Both the position numbers and the translations under genes were made by a program. A stretch of DNA of 15,812 bases, taken from positions 1 to 15,812 of the forward strand of contig JAGYMG010000009.1 of NCBI GenBank assembly GCA_018400675.1, written 5' to 3'. The DNA is from a bacterium (GTDB lineage: Bacteria; Patescibacteriota; Minisyncoccia; Minisyncoccales; CG1-02-41-26). This document shows, piece by piece, positions 7,107 through 13,921 of this stretch. Within the stretch, counting starts at the first letter, position 1; each line of letters opens with the position of its first letter. A model generated the notes under the pieces. The model worked only from the letters and a program-made list of their open reading frames with translations. It did no database searches and was not told the DNA's origin.

Positions 7107-7670
7107 TTAACTGTTAGACCTTTTTTCTTTATCTATTAATCTAATTAATTTTTCCACCAATTGCTTGGGCTTGGTGTCAGAAACAATCTTTTTTTTAGGC
7201 CGATATCCCCTTTTCAGGACTTCGTCTATCAAGTCAGCTGTTCCCCCAGAACCTTTTAAAACAGCTATAGGCACCCTGCTTTCAAAAGCTATGGTGAATT
7301 CATTGAGTGTGCCTGTTCGGCCACAAAGGATAATGACCCCGTCAGCTGCTTTAGTGAGAATAAGATTACGGCCCACATAATCAAAGCCCGTATAGATAAT
7401 CAAATCCATATAATCCGTAGGCAAGTGATAAACCTTGATATGCTGTTTTTCGCTATTGGCCGGAGAAAAGCCAATGCTCATACCTTTCTCTTCCTTGGCT
7501 CCTTGAGTAGCAAAATAAGGAGCTCCGGTTGTTGCCCCACTTAGAATAATACAGCCCTGTTTAATTATTTCCCGACCTACTTCTTTTGAGAGTTCTTTTA
7601 TTTTGGGACAACAATGAGCAACATCAGCCGCCCCAGAAACAACTATCTTATAATTTTTCTTTTTAACCAT
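7107..7670 (-). CDS. SLOG/LOG-like Rossmann protein (TIGR00725-like)
   Basis: This 187-residue Rossmann-fold protein belongs to the SLOG/LOG superfamily that includes cytokinin-activating LOG, TIGR00725 proteins and DprA-type nucleotide sensors. Visible blocks are the first strand IVVSGAAD (residues 9-16), GCIILSGATTGAPYFA (39-54), GMSIGFSPA, GRNLILTKAADGVIIL and the loop CGRTGTLNE. In LOG enzymes the last loop reads PGGxGTxxE; here the Pro and the second Gly are replaced (C-G-R), while GT and Glu are kept. The LOG catalytic Arg-Lys pair is not evident (GRNLIL instead), so phosphoribohydrolase activity is doubtful and a nucleotide-binding role is more cautious. The gene lies 27 bp after the GNAT gene. 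There is no Shine-Dalgarno, but TATAAT lies 8 nt before the ATG. Confidence 0.8.
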   Translation of the reverse strand: MVKKKNYKIVVSGAADVAHCCPKIKELSKEVGREIIKQGCIILSGATTGAPYFATQGAKEEKGMSIGFSPANSEKQHIKVYHLPTDYMDLIIYTGFDYVGRNLILTKAADGVIILCGRTGTLNEFTIAFESRVPIAVLKGSGGTADLIDEVLKRGYRPKKKIVSDTKPKQLVEKLIRLIDKEKRSNS

Positions 7671-7697
7671 ATGTTTAATTATAGCATTAAATTAAAA

Positions 7698-8033
7698 TTA
7701 ATCTAAAAAATTAATCCGAAACTCATAACCGTATTTAGCTAAACCTAGCTTTTTATAGAAATCGTGGACCTGGTCACGACTAAAACGACTGGTGCAGATA
7801 AGCTTATAACAACCAGCTGCTGCAGCCGTTTTAATAAGTTCCTTGATAATGGCTGTGCCATAACCCTTGCACTGTTCCCCTTGCTGGACAAAAACATCTT
7901 CAATAAAACCGAAGGGCTCTTTGTGCAGATCGTTGTGAAGGATATAGAGATAGGCTCGACCGACTTCTTTTTCTTTTTCAATAAGAGAAAACTTGAAACC
8001 CCAGCCATTCACTTTTGTTTTTTTTATTTCCAT
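7698..8033 (-). CDS. small GNAT acetyltransferase, GNA1-like in its C-terminal motifs
   Basis: The 111-residue protein carries the acetyl-CoA-binding core of a GNAT. Strand 4 is GFIEDVFV (residues 42-49), the pyrophosphate loop is CKGYGTAII (55-63), and strand 5 with the following helix is AGCYKLICT...DFYKKLGL. The G-x-IED-x-V, GYG, GCYK and FY-K-G order resembles eukaryotic glucosamine-6-phosphate N-acetyltransferase (GNA1). The gene starts only 8 bp after glmS, whose product would be its substrate. However, GCYK followed by FY is also common in other bacterial GNATs. The protein is also shorter than GNA1, lacking much of the N-terminal half. The substrate is therefore unproven. Confidence 0.85.
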   Translation of the reverse strand: MEIKKTKVNGWGFKFSLIEKEKEVGRAYLYILHNDLHKEPFGFIEDVFVQQGEQCKGYGTAIIKELIKTAAAAGCYKLICTSRFSRDQVHDFYKKLGLAKYGYEFRINFLD

Positions 8034-8041
8034 AGCTACTC

Positions 8042-9838
8042 TTATTCCACGGTTACTGATTTGGCTAAATTCCTAGGCTTATCGATATTACAACCTTTCA
8101 GGTCAGCGATATAATAAGCAAGGAGTTGAACCGGCATAGTATTAATAATAGGAGAAATCCATTCACTGGTCAGGGGCACTTCAACCACAGAATGAGATAA
8201 TCTCTTGAGGCGTTTAGGATCATTGGTGACAATAATAGTCTCCCCTTTGCGGGCTTTTATCTCCTGCATATTGCTAATAATTTTATTAAGGGTAGCAGAA
8301 CGAGGAGCCAGAAAAAGAGTTGGGAAATCCTTGTCTATTAAAGCGATCGGGCCGTGTTTCATTTCTCCGGCCGGATAGCCCTCAGCCGGGATATAAGAAA
8401 TTTCTTTTAATTTAAGAGCTCCTTCCAGGGCAATAGGGGTATTAACCCCTCTGGCCAAAAAGAAGAAGCCTTTACTCTTATAAAACTGCTTGGCTAATGC
8501 TTTTATCTCTTTATGGTTAGCCAGGCTTTCCTTAATCTGATTCGGTAATTGTTTTAATTCTAGGATAAGAGCTTTTTCTATTTTGAGATTGTTCCCCTGG
8601 GCAAGATAAAGAGCAAAGAGGAGCAAGCTGGTCAGTTGAGCAGTAAAAGCCTTTGTTGAAGCAACACCTATCTCCGGCCCGGCATGGATAAAAATACCAG
8701 AATCAACTGCTTGAGAAATTGTTGAGCCAACGACATTTATTATTCCAAGCGTAGCAGCGCCCTTCTTCTTTGCTTCCCGTATAGCTTCAAGGGTATCAGC
8801 TGTCTCGCCTGATTGAGAGATACCAACAACTAAATCGCCTTCGTTGATAATAGGATTGCGATACCTAAACTCGGAAGCATAATCTACTACTACCGGTATC
8901 CGGGCAAAGTGCTCAATGAAATACTTCCCCACTAAAGCAGCATGCCAGCTAGTGCCGCAGGCAGTGATAATAATTCTTTTTATCCTTTCAGGCTCAATGT
9001 TAAGGGACAACTTTATTGTATTGTTTTTAATCTTCCCGCGCAGCAAGTCCTTAATTGTTTCCGGTTGTTCGAATATTTCCTTTTCCATAAAGTGTTTATA
9101 GCCGCTCTTTTCAATCTGATCCAAGTTCCATTTTATCATCTTGATTTCCTTCTCAGCTTTTTGGCCATCAAGGTTTTTTATCTGGAAACTGTTTCTCCTG
9201 ATAACAGCCATCTGATTATCTTTGAGATAAACTACTTGCCTTGTGTGTTCAAGCATGGCGGATACATCAGAAGCTAAAAACATTTCTCCCCGACCAATGC
9301 CTATGGCCAAGGGCGAACCTCTGCGAACAGCGATAATATTATTTTTGTCTTTATGCATTATCGCTAAACCAAAAGTACCTTCTAAGAGATTAACAGTCTT
9401 AAGGACTGCTTCTTCCAGATCGCCGTGATAAAATTTTTCAATTAAATGAACGATGATCTCGGAATCGGTCTGGGATACTATTTTGTGCCCTTCTTTTATT
9501 AAAACATTTTTGAGTAATTGATAATTCTCAATAATACCATTATGAACAATTGCTATATTCTGATGGCAGTCTGTATGAGGATGAGCGTTGAGCTGGGAAG
9601 GGACACCATGGGTAGCCCAACGCGTATGGCCAATACCAAGATTACCCTGGATATTAGCCAGTAGTGGCAACCGCTTAAAATCCTCAACCCTGCCTTTTTT
9701 CTTGAGGATATGGAGTTTGTTGTTTTTCTGAAGGCAAATACCCAGGCTGTCATAACCGCGGTATTCAAGACGCTCCAACCCTTTAATTAAAATAGGTTGA
9801 GCTTCTTTTTTGCCTATGTAGCCGATTATGCCGCACAT
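8042..9838 (-). CDS. glmS: glutamine--fructose-6-phosphate aminotransferase (isomerizing)
   Basis: This 598-residue GlmS is of normal length and makes glucosamine-6-phosphate from fructose-6-phosphate and glutamine, the first step to UDP-GlcNAc. It begins MCGIIGYIG, so Cys2 becomes the N-terminal glutaminase nucleophile. HTRWATHG and AHPHTD at about residues 72-90, then VHNGIIENY, complete the class II amidotransferase domain. Two SIS domains follow: ACGTSWHAA, GISQSGETADT and STKAFTAQ in the first, GVNTPIALEGALKLKE and MKHGPIALI in the second. The canonical C-terminal tail DKPRNLAKSVTVE closes the sugar site. It is the first gene of the minus-strand block, with GNAT 8 bp downstream. No Shine-Dalgarno and no glmS-ribozyme-like structure were recognised in the 99-bp gap to the upstream tRNA. 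Confidence 0.98.
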   Translation of the reverse strand: MCGIIGYIGKKEAQPILIKGLERLEYRGYDSLGICLQKNNKLHILKKKGRVEDFKRLPLLANIQGNLGIGHTRWATHGVPSQLNAHPHTDCHQNIAIVHNGIIENYQLLKNVLIKEGHKIVSQTDSEIIVHLIEKFYHGDLEEAVLKTVNLLEGTFGLAIMHKDKNNIIAVRRGSPLAIGIGRGEMFLASDVSAMLEHTRQVVYLKDNQMAVIRRNSFQIKNLDGQKAEKEIKMIKWNLDQIEKSGYKHFMEKEIFEQPETIKDLLRGKIKNNTIKLSLNIEPERIKRIIITACGTSWHAALVGKYFIEHFARIPVVVDYASEFRYRNPIINEGDLVVGISQSGETADTLEAIREAKKKGAATLGIINVVGSTISQAVDSGIFIHAGPEIGVASTKAFTAQLTSLLLFALYLAQGNNLKIEKALILELKQLPNQIKESLANHKEIKALAKQFYKSKGFFFLARGVNTPIALEGALKLKEISYIPAEGYPAGEMKHGPIALIDKDFPTLFLAPRSATLNKIISNMQEIKARKGETIIVTNDPKRLKRLSHSVVEVPLTSEWISPIINTMPVQLLAYYIADLKGCNIDKPRNLAKSVTVE

Positions 9839-9937
9839 ATTGTTTAACTATTAAAATATCTTTATGAGAAAAAGGACATAACTTAAGGAAAAGAGTGTCA
9901 GAAAAATAAAGAAGAATCCTAGACTAAATGACTCCAA

Positions 9938-10009
9938 TGCCCTCGACAGGAATTGAACCTGTATCTCAGACTCCGGAGGTCTGTGTTCTATCCGTTAAAC
10001 TACGAGGGC
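9938..10009 (-). tRNA. tRNA-Arg (anticodon CCG)
   Basis: The minus strand folds as a 72-nt cloverleaf. The acceptor stem pairs GCCCTCG with CGAGGGC, and the discriminator base is A. A D-arm follows. The anticodon stem CAGAC/GTCTG encloses loop CTCCGGA, giving anticodon CCG, and the T-arm is ACAGG-TTCAATT-CCTGT. The anticodon reads CGG (Arg). The 3' CCA is not encoded and must be added. No intron is present. Confidence 0.95.
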
Positions 10010-10019
10010 TTTATATTAG

Positions 10020-10025
10020 ATTATA
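10020..10025 (-). promoter_or_regulatory. -10 box of the tRNA-Arg promoter
   Basis: A perfect TATAAT on the minus strand ends 10 nt before the mature 5' end of the tRNA, giving a 5' leader of only a few bases. No strong -35 hexamer is visible at 16-18 bp. Confidence 0.5.
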
Positions 10026-10070
10026 ACTGAGAATGGATGAGAAAGAAAAGATTAAGAGAACAGACAGCTC

Positions 10071-10099
10071 TTTACAAAAATCAATAAAGATTATATAAT
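10071..10099 (+). promoter_or_regulatory. sigma70-like promoter of the 83-codon orphan gene
   Basis: TTTACA (10071-10076) and a perfect TATAAT (10094-10099) are separated by 17 bp. The expected transcription start is near 10106, about 30 nt before the GTG start and just upstream of the Shine-Dalgarno. Confidence 0.7.
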
Positions 10100-10121
10100 A
10101 TAGCTAGATTTTTAAAAAGTT

Positions 10122-10128
10122 AGGAGGG
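10122..10128 (+). promoter_or_regulatory. strong Shine-Dalgarno deciding a GTG start
   Basis: TAGGAGGGAA contains AGGAGG with about 7-8 nt to the GTG at 10136. It is the strongest ribosome-binding site in the window and is the reason for choosing GTG as the start. Confidence 0.75.
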
Positions 10129-10135
10129 AAGAAGA

Positions 10136-10387
10136 GTGAGAAGGTATTTTGAAGTCGATGGAGTTGAGATACTAAAATGTCGCGGGGATGAAAAAAAGCT
10201 AAACAGTTTTTATTTTAGAGGCTTTGATGAAAATTGCGGTGAGGAATTTAATTTCCATGTTAAGGCTAAGAACGAAAACCAAGCCGTTGCTCGAGTAGCC
10301 AAAGAAGCAGAAAAGAGAATAGGAAGAAAGATTTTTTTCCAAGATTTTGATGTATTTAAAGAGAAAGGAAAAATCCCAAGTCGTTAA
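10136..10387 (+). CDS. hypothetical 83-residue protein
   Basis: I do not recognise this family. The protein is small, soluble-looking and charged, with no signal peptide, membrane helix or Cys-rich cluster. Predicted style is beta strands (residues 3-13, EVDGVEILKC; then SFYFRGFD and EFNFHVKAK) followed by a helix (NQAVARVAKEAEKRIGRK, about residues 48-65) and a final strand, roughly an alpha/beta mini-domain. The reality of the gene is supported by a near-consensus promoter, the best Shine-Dalgarno in the window, the GTG start, and a terminator built into its last codons. It is monocistronic, divergent from the tRNA-Arg gene and convergent with the Trm9-like methyltransferase gene. Nothing indicates a function. 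Confidence 0.75.
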   Translation: MRRYFEVDGVEILKCRGDEKKLNSFYFRGFDENCGEEFNFHVKAKNENQAVARVAKEAEKRIGRKIFFQDFDVFKEKGKIPSR

Positions 10388-10401
10388 AGCTTGGGATTTT
10401 T
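10369..10401. terminator. shared bidirectional terminator overlapping two gene ends
   Basis: The arms AAAAATCCCAAG (10369-10380) and CTTGGGATTTTT (10390-10401) form a perfect 12-bp stem with a 9-nt loop, with T-runs on both strands. The left arm encodes the last residues of the 83-residue protein, whose stop codon (10385-10387) is in the loop. The right arm reaches the stop codon of the converging methyltransferase gene (10400-10402). Confidence 0.85.
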
Positions 10402-11095
10402 ACTTACGAGCTACGAGATAGATATTAGAGCGGTGATGTGTCTTATTGGCAGCTATCCCTGTTTCAATAACCTTGAAGCCTTGCTTGCTAACCAGACGGA
10501 TTAATTCTTTTTGAGAGAAAAAATGATAATAAGCCGGCGCTGTTTGCTGCTGGTCTAACGGTTTTATAAAATCCCGCCAACCTAAACGGCCAGTTAATTT
10601 CAAAAAGAGATTTCTGAAGAACAACTTCTTATTTTTCAACTGCCATTGCCTGGCTAAGGGAGGATGCCAGACCGTGAGCAATAATAAGCCATTGTCTTTA
10701 AGTACCCTCCTAGCTTCCCCTAAGCATTGATTTCTCTGGCCTGGTGTAAGAAAATGATGTAAGAGAGCAATGAGATAAACTTTATCATACTGCTTATCCG
10801 GAAGAGAGAGATTAAGGGCATCGCCGATGTGAAAAAAGGCTTGAGGATATTGTTGCTGGGCAATAGCTATTAGGCCGGGTGAGCTGTCTATCCCAAGATA
10901 CATCGCTTTTTTTGCTTTAACTAATGGAAAGAAGCGACCATTACCGCAACCTAGGTCTAAAATCTTATCTCCGGGTTTAATAAAATCCTGAAAAAGAAAA
11001 ACCAGCTCTGGCCAGCAATATTTTCTTTTATCAGAAAATAATTTAGGATACTGTTTATAGACCTTTTTAGTTTTCTCCAGCTTATCTAAAGACAT
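10400..11095 (-). CDS. Trm9-like class I SAM-dependent methyltransferase
   Basis: The 231-residue protein is a class I methyltransferase. Motif I is ILDLGCGNGRF (45-55), the SAM-ribose acidic motif is YLGIDSS (66-72), then GDALNLSLPD (91-100), YLIALLHHF (107-115) and RRVLKDNGLLLL (129-140). The pattern resembles eukaryotic Trm9/ALKBH8 tRNA wobble-uridine methyltransferases throughout: VYKQYPKLFSDKR...WP upstream of motif I, GLIAIA after the acidic motif, DALNL, ALLHH followed by T-x-x-x-R, VWHP, and a late YYHFFSQKELIRL block. Trm9 methylates cm5U to mcm5U. The gene is divergent from elp3, the source of cm5U, with start codons 16 bp apart, which strengthens the assignment. The eukaryotic partner Trm112 is not encoded here. 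The exact product is inferred, not proven; another tRNA or small-molecule methyltransferase is possible. Confidence 0.75.
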   Translation of the reverse strand: MSLDKLEKTKKVYKQYPKLFSDKRKYCWPELVFLFQDFIKPGDKILDLGCGNGRFFPLVKAKKAMYLGIDSSPGLIAIAQQQYPQAFFHIGDALNLSLPDKQYDKVYLIALLHHFLTPGQRNQCLGEARRVLKDNGLLLLTVWHPPLARQWQLKNKKLFFRNLFLKLTGRLGWRDFIKPLDQQQTAPAYYHFFSQKELIRLVSKQGFKVIETGIAANKTHHRSNIYLVARK

Positions 11096-11111
11096 TATTT
11101 GTCAGTTTAAT

Positions 11112-12836
11112 ATGAAAAAAGAAAAAAACAATCTCTTTCCTTTAATTATATCAGCATTAGTACAAAGGGGCATAAAAGATCGAGCGGCTTTAGATAGCTT
11201 CAAGAGAGAAATGGCTAAACAATACAAGATTGACTGTCCTAACAATATCCAACTCTTGGCACATTACCGCCAATTAGTCGAGAATAAAAAGATTAAGCAG
11301 AATGAGCATATTGAAACCCTGTTAAGAACGCGGCCGGTGCGTTCTCTTTCAGGTATAGTTAATATCTCAGTCTTGACCAAGCCTTACCCCTGCCCCGGGC
11401 AATGCCTTTATTGCCCAACAGAAAAAGGCGTACCTAAGAGCTACCTTAAAGGAGAACCAGCTGTTCAGAGAGCTATACTCAATCATTTTGACCCTTATAA
11501 TCAAGTACGCATGCGTCTGGAAAGCTTAAGAGCTATAGGCCACCCAATAGACAAAGTAGAGTTAAGGATTATTGGCGGCACCTGGAGTTATTATTCTAAG
11601 CAATACCAGAAACACTTTATTAAAGAATGTTTTCGAGCAGCTAATGAGTTTAAGAAAATCTCAAAGGGACAGCTCGAAAACGATCTGTTTTCTAAAGGGA
11701 AAACCAGTTATAACCTTAAGGATAGATTCAATAAAGACAAGGAGGCAACCCCCCATCCAAGGGTAACCAGCAACGAAAGTTTGGAAGAAATAGAAAAAAA
11801 GAACGAAAAGGCAGGAGTGCGTATTATAGGCATTACTATTGAAACAAGACCTGATTATATTAATAAAGAGGAAATCCGACACTTGAGGTACCTAGGCATC
11901 ACCCGGGTAGAATTAGGCGTCCAGACTGTTTATGATGATATCCTACGATTAAATCGCCGTGGCAATGATTTAGCATCAATTATTAAAGCAACGAAACTCT
12001 TAAAAGAGAACGGTTTTAAGGTGTCTTACCAAATGATGCCTAATCTGCTTGGATCTAACCTTAAAAAAGATGCAGCAATGTTTGAACAACTTTTTTCCGA
12101 TCCCCGCTTAAAACCAGACTTACTCAAGATATACCCTCTGGCTTTAATTAAAACAGCTCCTTTGTATCAAGAGTATCTAAAGAATAAATTCCAACCCTAT
12201 AACAAAGAAGAGTTAATAAATCTTTTAATAAGAATAAAGAAAAAAGTACCCTATTGGGTAAGGATCCAACGTATTATTCGAGACATCCCCTCGGAAAAAA
12301 TAATTACCGGCGGAGTAAAAACCTCTAATCTACGAGAAGTAGTCCAAGCCCGCATGGCCAAGGAAAATACAAGATGCCACTGTATCCGCTGCCGAGAAGT
12401 AAAAGAACACATTAGTAAAACAGACTTTAGAACAATGAAGCTCTGGCGAGAAGACTACCAAGCCGCAGGGGGCAAAGAAATATTCTTAAGTTTCGAGAAC
12501 AAAGAAAGAACCCAGCTCTATGGTTTGTTAAGACTGAGGATTAATAATGTTCTGGGGGAGAAAGAAGAACAAGAAAAAATATTTTCCTGCCTAGCACGAG
12601 CAGCTATAATCAGAGAAGTCCATACCTATGGCCAGATGATCCCTGTGGGCGACAAGTCATCCGCCACCCAGCATAGGGGGTTAGGGAAAAAACTAATCCA
12701 AGCAGCAACAGCTATAGTAAAGAAAGAATTTCCGGGGATAGAAAAGATAGTCATAATCTCCGGGATTGGCGTTAGGGATTATTACCGCCACTTAGGTTAC
12801 CGCTTGAAAGAGAGTTATATGATAAAGCGGATTTGA
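11112..12836 (+). CDS. elp3: Elp3-type tRNA uridine(34) acetyltransferase/radical SAM enzyme
   Basis: This 574-residue enzyme has the full Elp3 architecture and would use acetyl-CoA and radical SAM chemistry to make cm5U at tRNA position 34. The N-terminal helical tRNA-binding region has the PxNxxLL element near residue 43. The radical SAM domain carries its cluster Cys in PYPCPGQCLYCPTEKG (Cys94, 98, 101), then KVELRIIGGTW (148-158), GITIETRPDY (240-249), RVELGVQT (265-272) and LKIYPL (338-343). A Cys cluster at 422, 424 and 427 is the likely zinc site. The C-terminal acetyltransferase domain has YGLLRLRI (470-477), REVHTYG (501-507), the acetyl-CoA loop QHRGLGKKLI (520-529) and SGIGVRDYYRHLGY (550-563). 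A lysine-rich stretch at about 182-232 is longer than in eukaryotic Elp3. No Shine-Dalgarno precedes it; the conserved N-terminus supports this ATG. Confidence 0.96.
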   Translation: MKKEKNNLFPLIISALVQRGIKDRAALDSFKREMAKQYKIDCPNNIQLLAHYRQLVENKKIKQNEHIETLLRTRPVRSLSGIVNISVLTKPYPCPGQCLYCPTEKGVPKSYLKGEPAVQRAILNHFDPYNQVRMRLESLRAIGHPIDKVELRIIGGTWSYYSKQYQKHFIKECFRAANEFKKISKGQLENDLFSKGKTSYNLKDRFNKDKEATPHPRVTSNESLEEIEKKNEKAGVRIIGITIETRPDYINKEEIRHLRYLGITRVELGVQTVYDDILRLNRRGNDLASIIKATKLLKENGFKVSYQMMPNLLGSNLKKDAAMFEQLFSDPRLKPDLLKIYPLALIKTAPLYQEYLKNKFQPYNKEELINLLIRIKKKVPYWVRIQRIIRDIPSEKIITGGVKTSNLREVVQARMAKENTRCHCIRCREVKEHISKTDFRTMKLWREDYQAAGGKEIFLSFENKERTQLYGLLRLRINNVLGEKEEQEKIFSCLARAAIIREVHTYGQMIPVGDKSSATQHRGLGKKLIQAATAIVKKEFPGIEKIVIISGIGVRDYYRHLGYRLKESYMIKRI

Positions 12837-12839
12837 ACA

Positions 12840-12865
12840 CTGCCCTTATCCGAGAATAAGGGCAG
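12840..12865. terminator. strong hairpin between convergent elp3 and NIF3-like genes
   Basis: CTGCCCTTAT (12840-12849) pairs perfectly with ATAAGGGCAG (12856-12865) around a 6-nt loop. Weaker outer pairing is possible between AACAC (12836-12840) and GTGTT (12871-12875). It fills the 44-bp gap between the converging genes. Neither side has a clean T-run, so it may act as an RNA 3'-end stabiliser or weak terminator. Confidence 0.6.
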
Positions 12866-12880
12866 CTATTGTGTTAAGCG

Positions 12881-13825
12881 CTAAAGACGCGAAACCCTGG
12901 TAAAACCAGAGCAAGGAATAATATCTACTCCCTGTTTTTCTAGGGCATCAGCAAAGATGTTAATCCCTAGCGAATCAGAGGACATATGGCCGGCAATGAC
13001 AACATTGAGATTAGCTGATTCAGCCTCGTTCTTGTGTTCTTCAGAGATATGCATACCAATAACAGTACCAATACCAGCAATAGCCATCTTCTCATATAGC
13101 TTAGGAGAACCTTCAGTCCCGCCAGTAATCTCGGTGAGGGCTATCTTGCCAGTCCGATTCTCTTTATTACCAACAAAAATTTTAGGCCCAGCTCCTATAG
13201 CTTGGGCTTTTTTATATTCCGGTAACCCTTGAAGCATATTGATTATTTCCTCCAGGGTTTCTGGTTTTTCTTTGGCAATTACTTCCCTTAGGAAGCAAGC
13301 GGCTAAATTGTCGCAAGGAGTATGACTATTCATAAGATTAATTTTAAGAATCCGAGCAGCATCAACTGTCCTTTGATGATTTACACCATTGACCCCTCTA
13401 GCCACCTCGCTAATCCTTGGTTTCATCAACCCCTCAGCAATATTAATAGGGACACCATAGAAATTAAGGACATCGCATTGAAGATCCATAACATCAGCTA
13501 AGTGAGCCAATCCCTTGCCCAAGGGGTGATGGGCAATGACTAAATCAATATCAGCCAGCGTTTTGGCTATTAATAATTCAGCCGGACCAATATCCACGCC
13601 GATCATAACCTTCTTAATCTCTTTGTCTTCAGCAATATTATAAATACGGGAGTCAAGATAAGGATTGGTCAGGGCTTCCTTATCAAAAGACTCCTTCTCT
13701 TTATCAGACAATTTTTGATACTTTTTGTTTTTCCTCTCTAAAAATTTTTGAACGCCTGATTGACCACGGAAGTCAGCAGCCACGCCCATCTCAATTGTTA
13801 AATCAAATATTTCTTTAATGGTCAT
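12881..13825 (-). CDS. NIF3-like dinuclear metal centre protein
   Basis: This 314-residue protein belongs to the NIF3/YbgI (GTP cyclohydrolase I type 2-like) family. The metal-site signatures are LVIAHHPLG (residues 95-103) and, at the C-terminus, VVIAGHMSSDSLGIN (275-289). Further blocks are GVPINIAEGLM, NSHTPCDN (166-173, including His168 and Asp172) and GGTEGSP. Family members form toroidal oligomers with two metal ions; the true cellular role is unsettled and no reaction is assigned. The first 65 or so residues, rich in Lys and Glu, differ from the compact N-terminus of bacterial YbgI. The gene is 96 bp downstream of rtcB on the same strand with no Shine-Dalgarno, so co-transcription with rtcB is possible but not shown. 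Confidence 0.88.
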   Translation of the reverse strand: MTIKEIFDLTIEMGVAADFRGQSGVQKFLERKNKKYQKLSDKEKESFDKEALTNPYLDSRIYNIAEDKEIKKVMIGVDIGPAELLIAKTLADIDLVIAHHPLGKGLAHLADVMDLQCDVLNFYGVPINIAEGLMKPRISEVARGVNGVNHQRTVDAARILKINLMNSHTPCDNLAACFLREVIAKEKPETLEEIINMLQGLPEYKKAQAIGAGPKIFVGNKENRTGKIALTEITGGTEGSPKLYEKMAIAGIGTVIGMHISEEHKNEAESANLNVVIAGHMSSDSLGINIFADALEKQGVDIIPCSGFTRVSRL

Positions 13826-13921
13826 AATTTATTTTGCATTAAGGTTAGCTATTAGCAAGTGCAAAAAAGAAATAAAATTTTATTCCTGGGATACACTGGC
13901 TAGATTAGATGTGTTATCTTA

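Noticed and set aside
7764..8114. A 116-codon + strand open frame across the GNAT and glmS gene ends
   Set aside because: It is antisense to two well-supported genes, its low-complexity Phe run mirrors a Lys/Glu run of the GNAT, and it has no recognisable domain.
9839..9937. glmS ribozyme or other riboswitch upstream of glmS
   Set aside because: The gap is only 99 bp, AT-rich, and I see no ribozyme core or paired helices beyond chance.
11391..11420. Shortened Cys spacing (C-x3-C-x2-C) of the Elp3 radical SAM motif as an anomaly
   Set aside because: The PYPCPG-x-C-x-x-CPTE form is, as I recall, usual in bacterial and archaeal Elp3; only eukaryotic Elp3 has the longer spacing.
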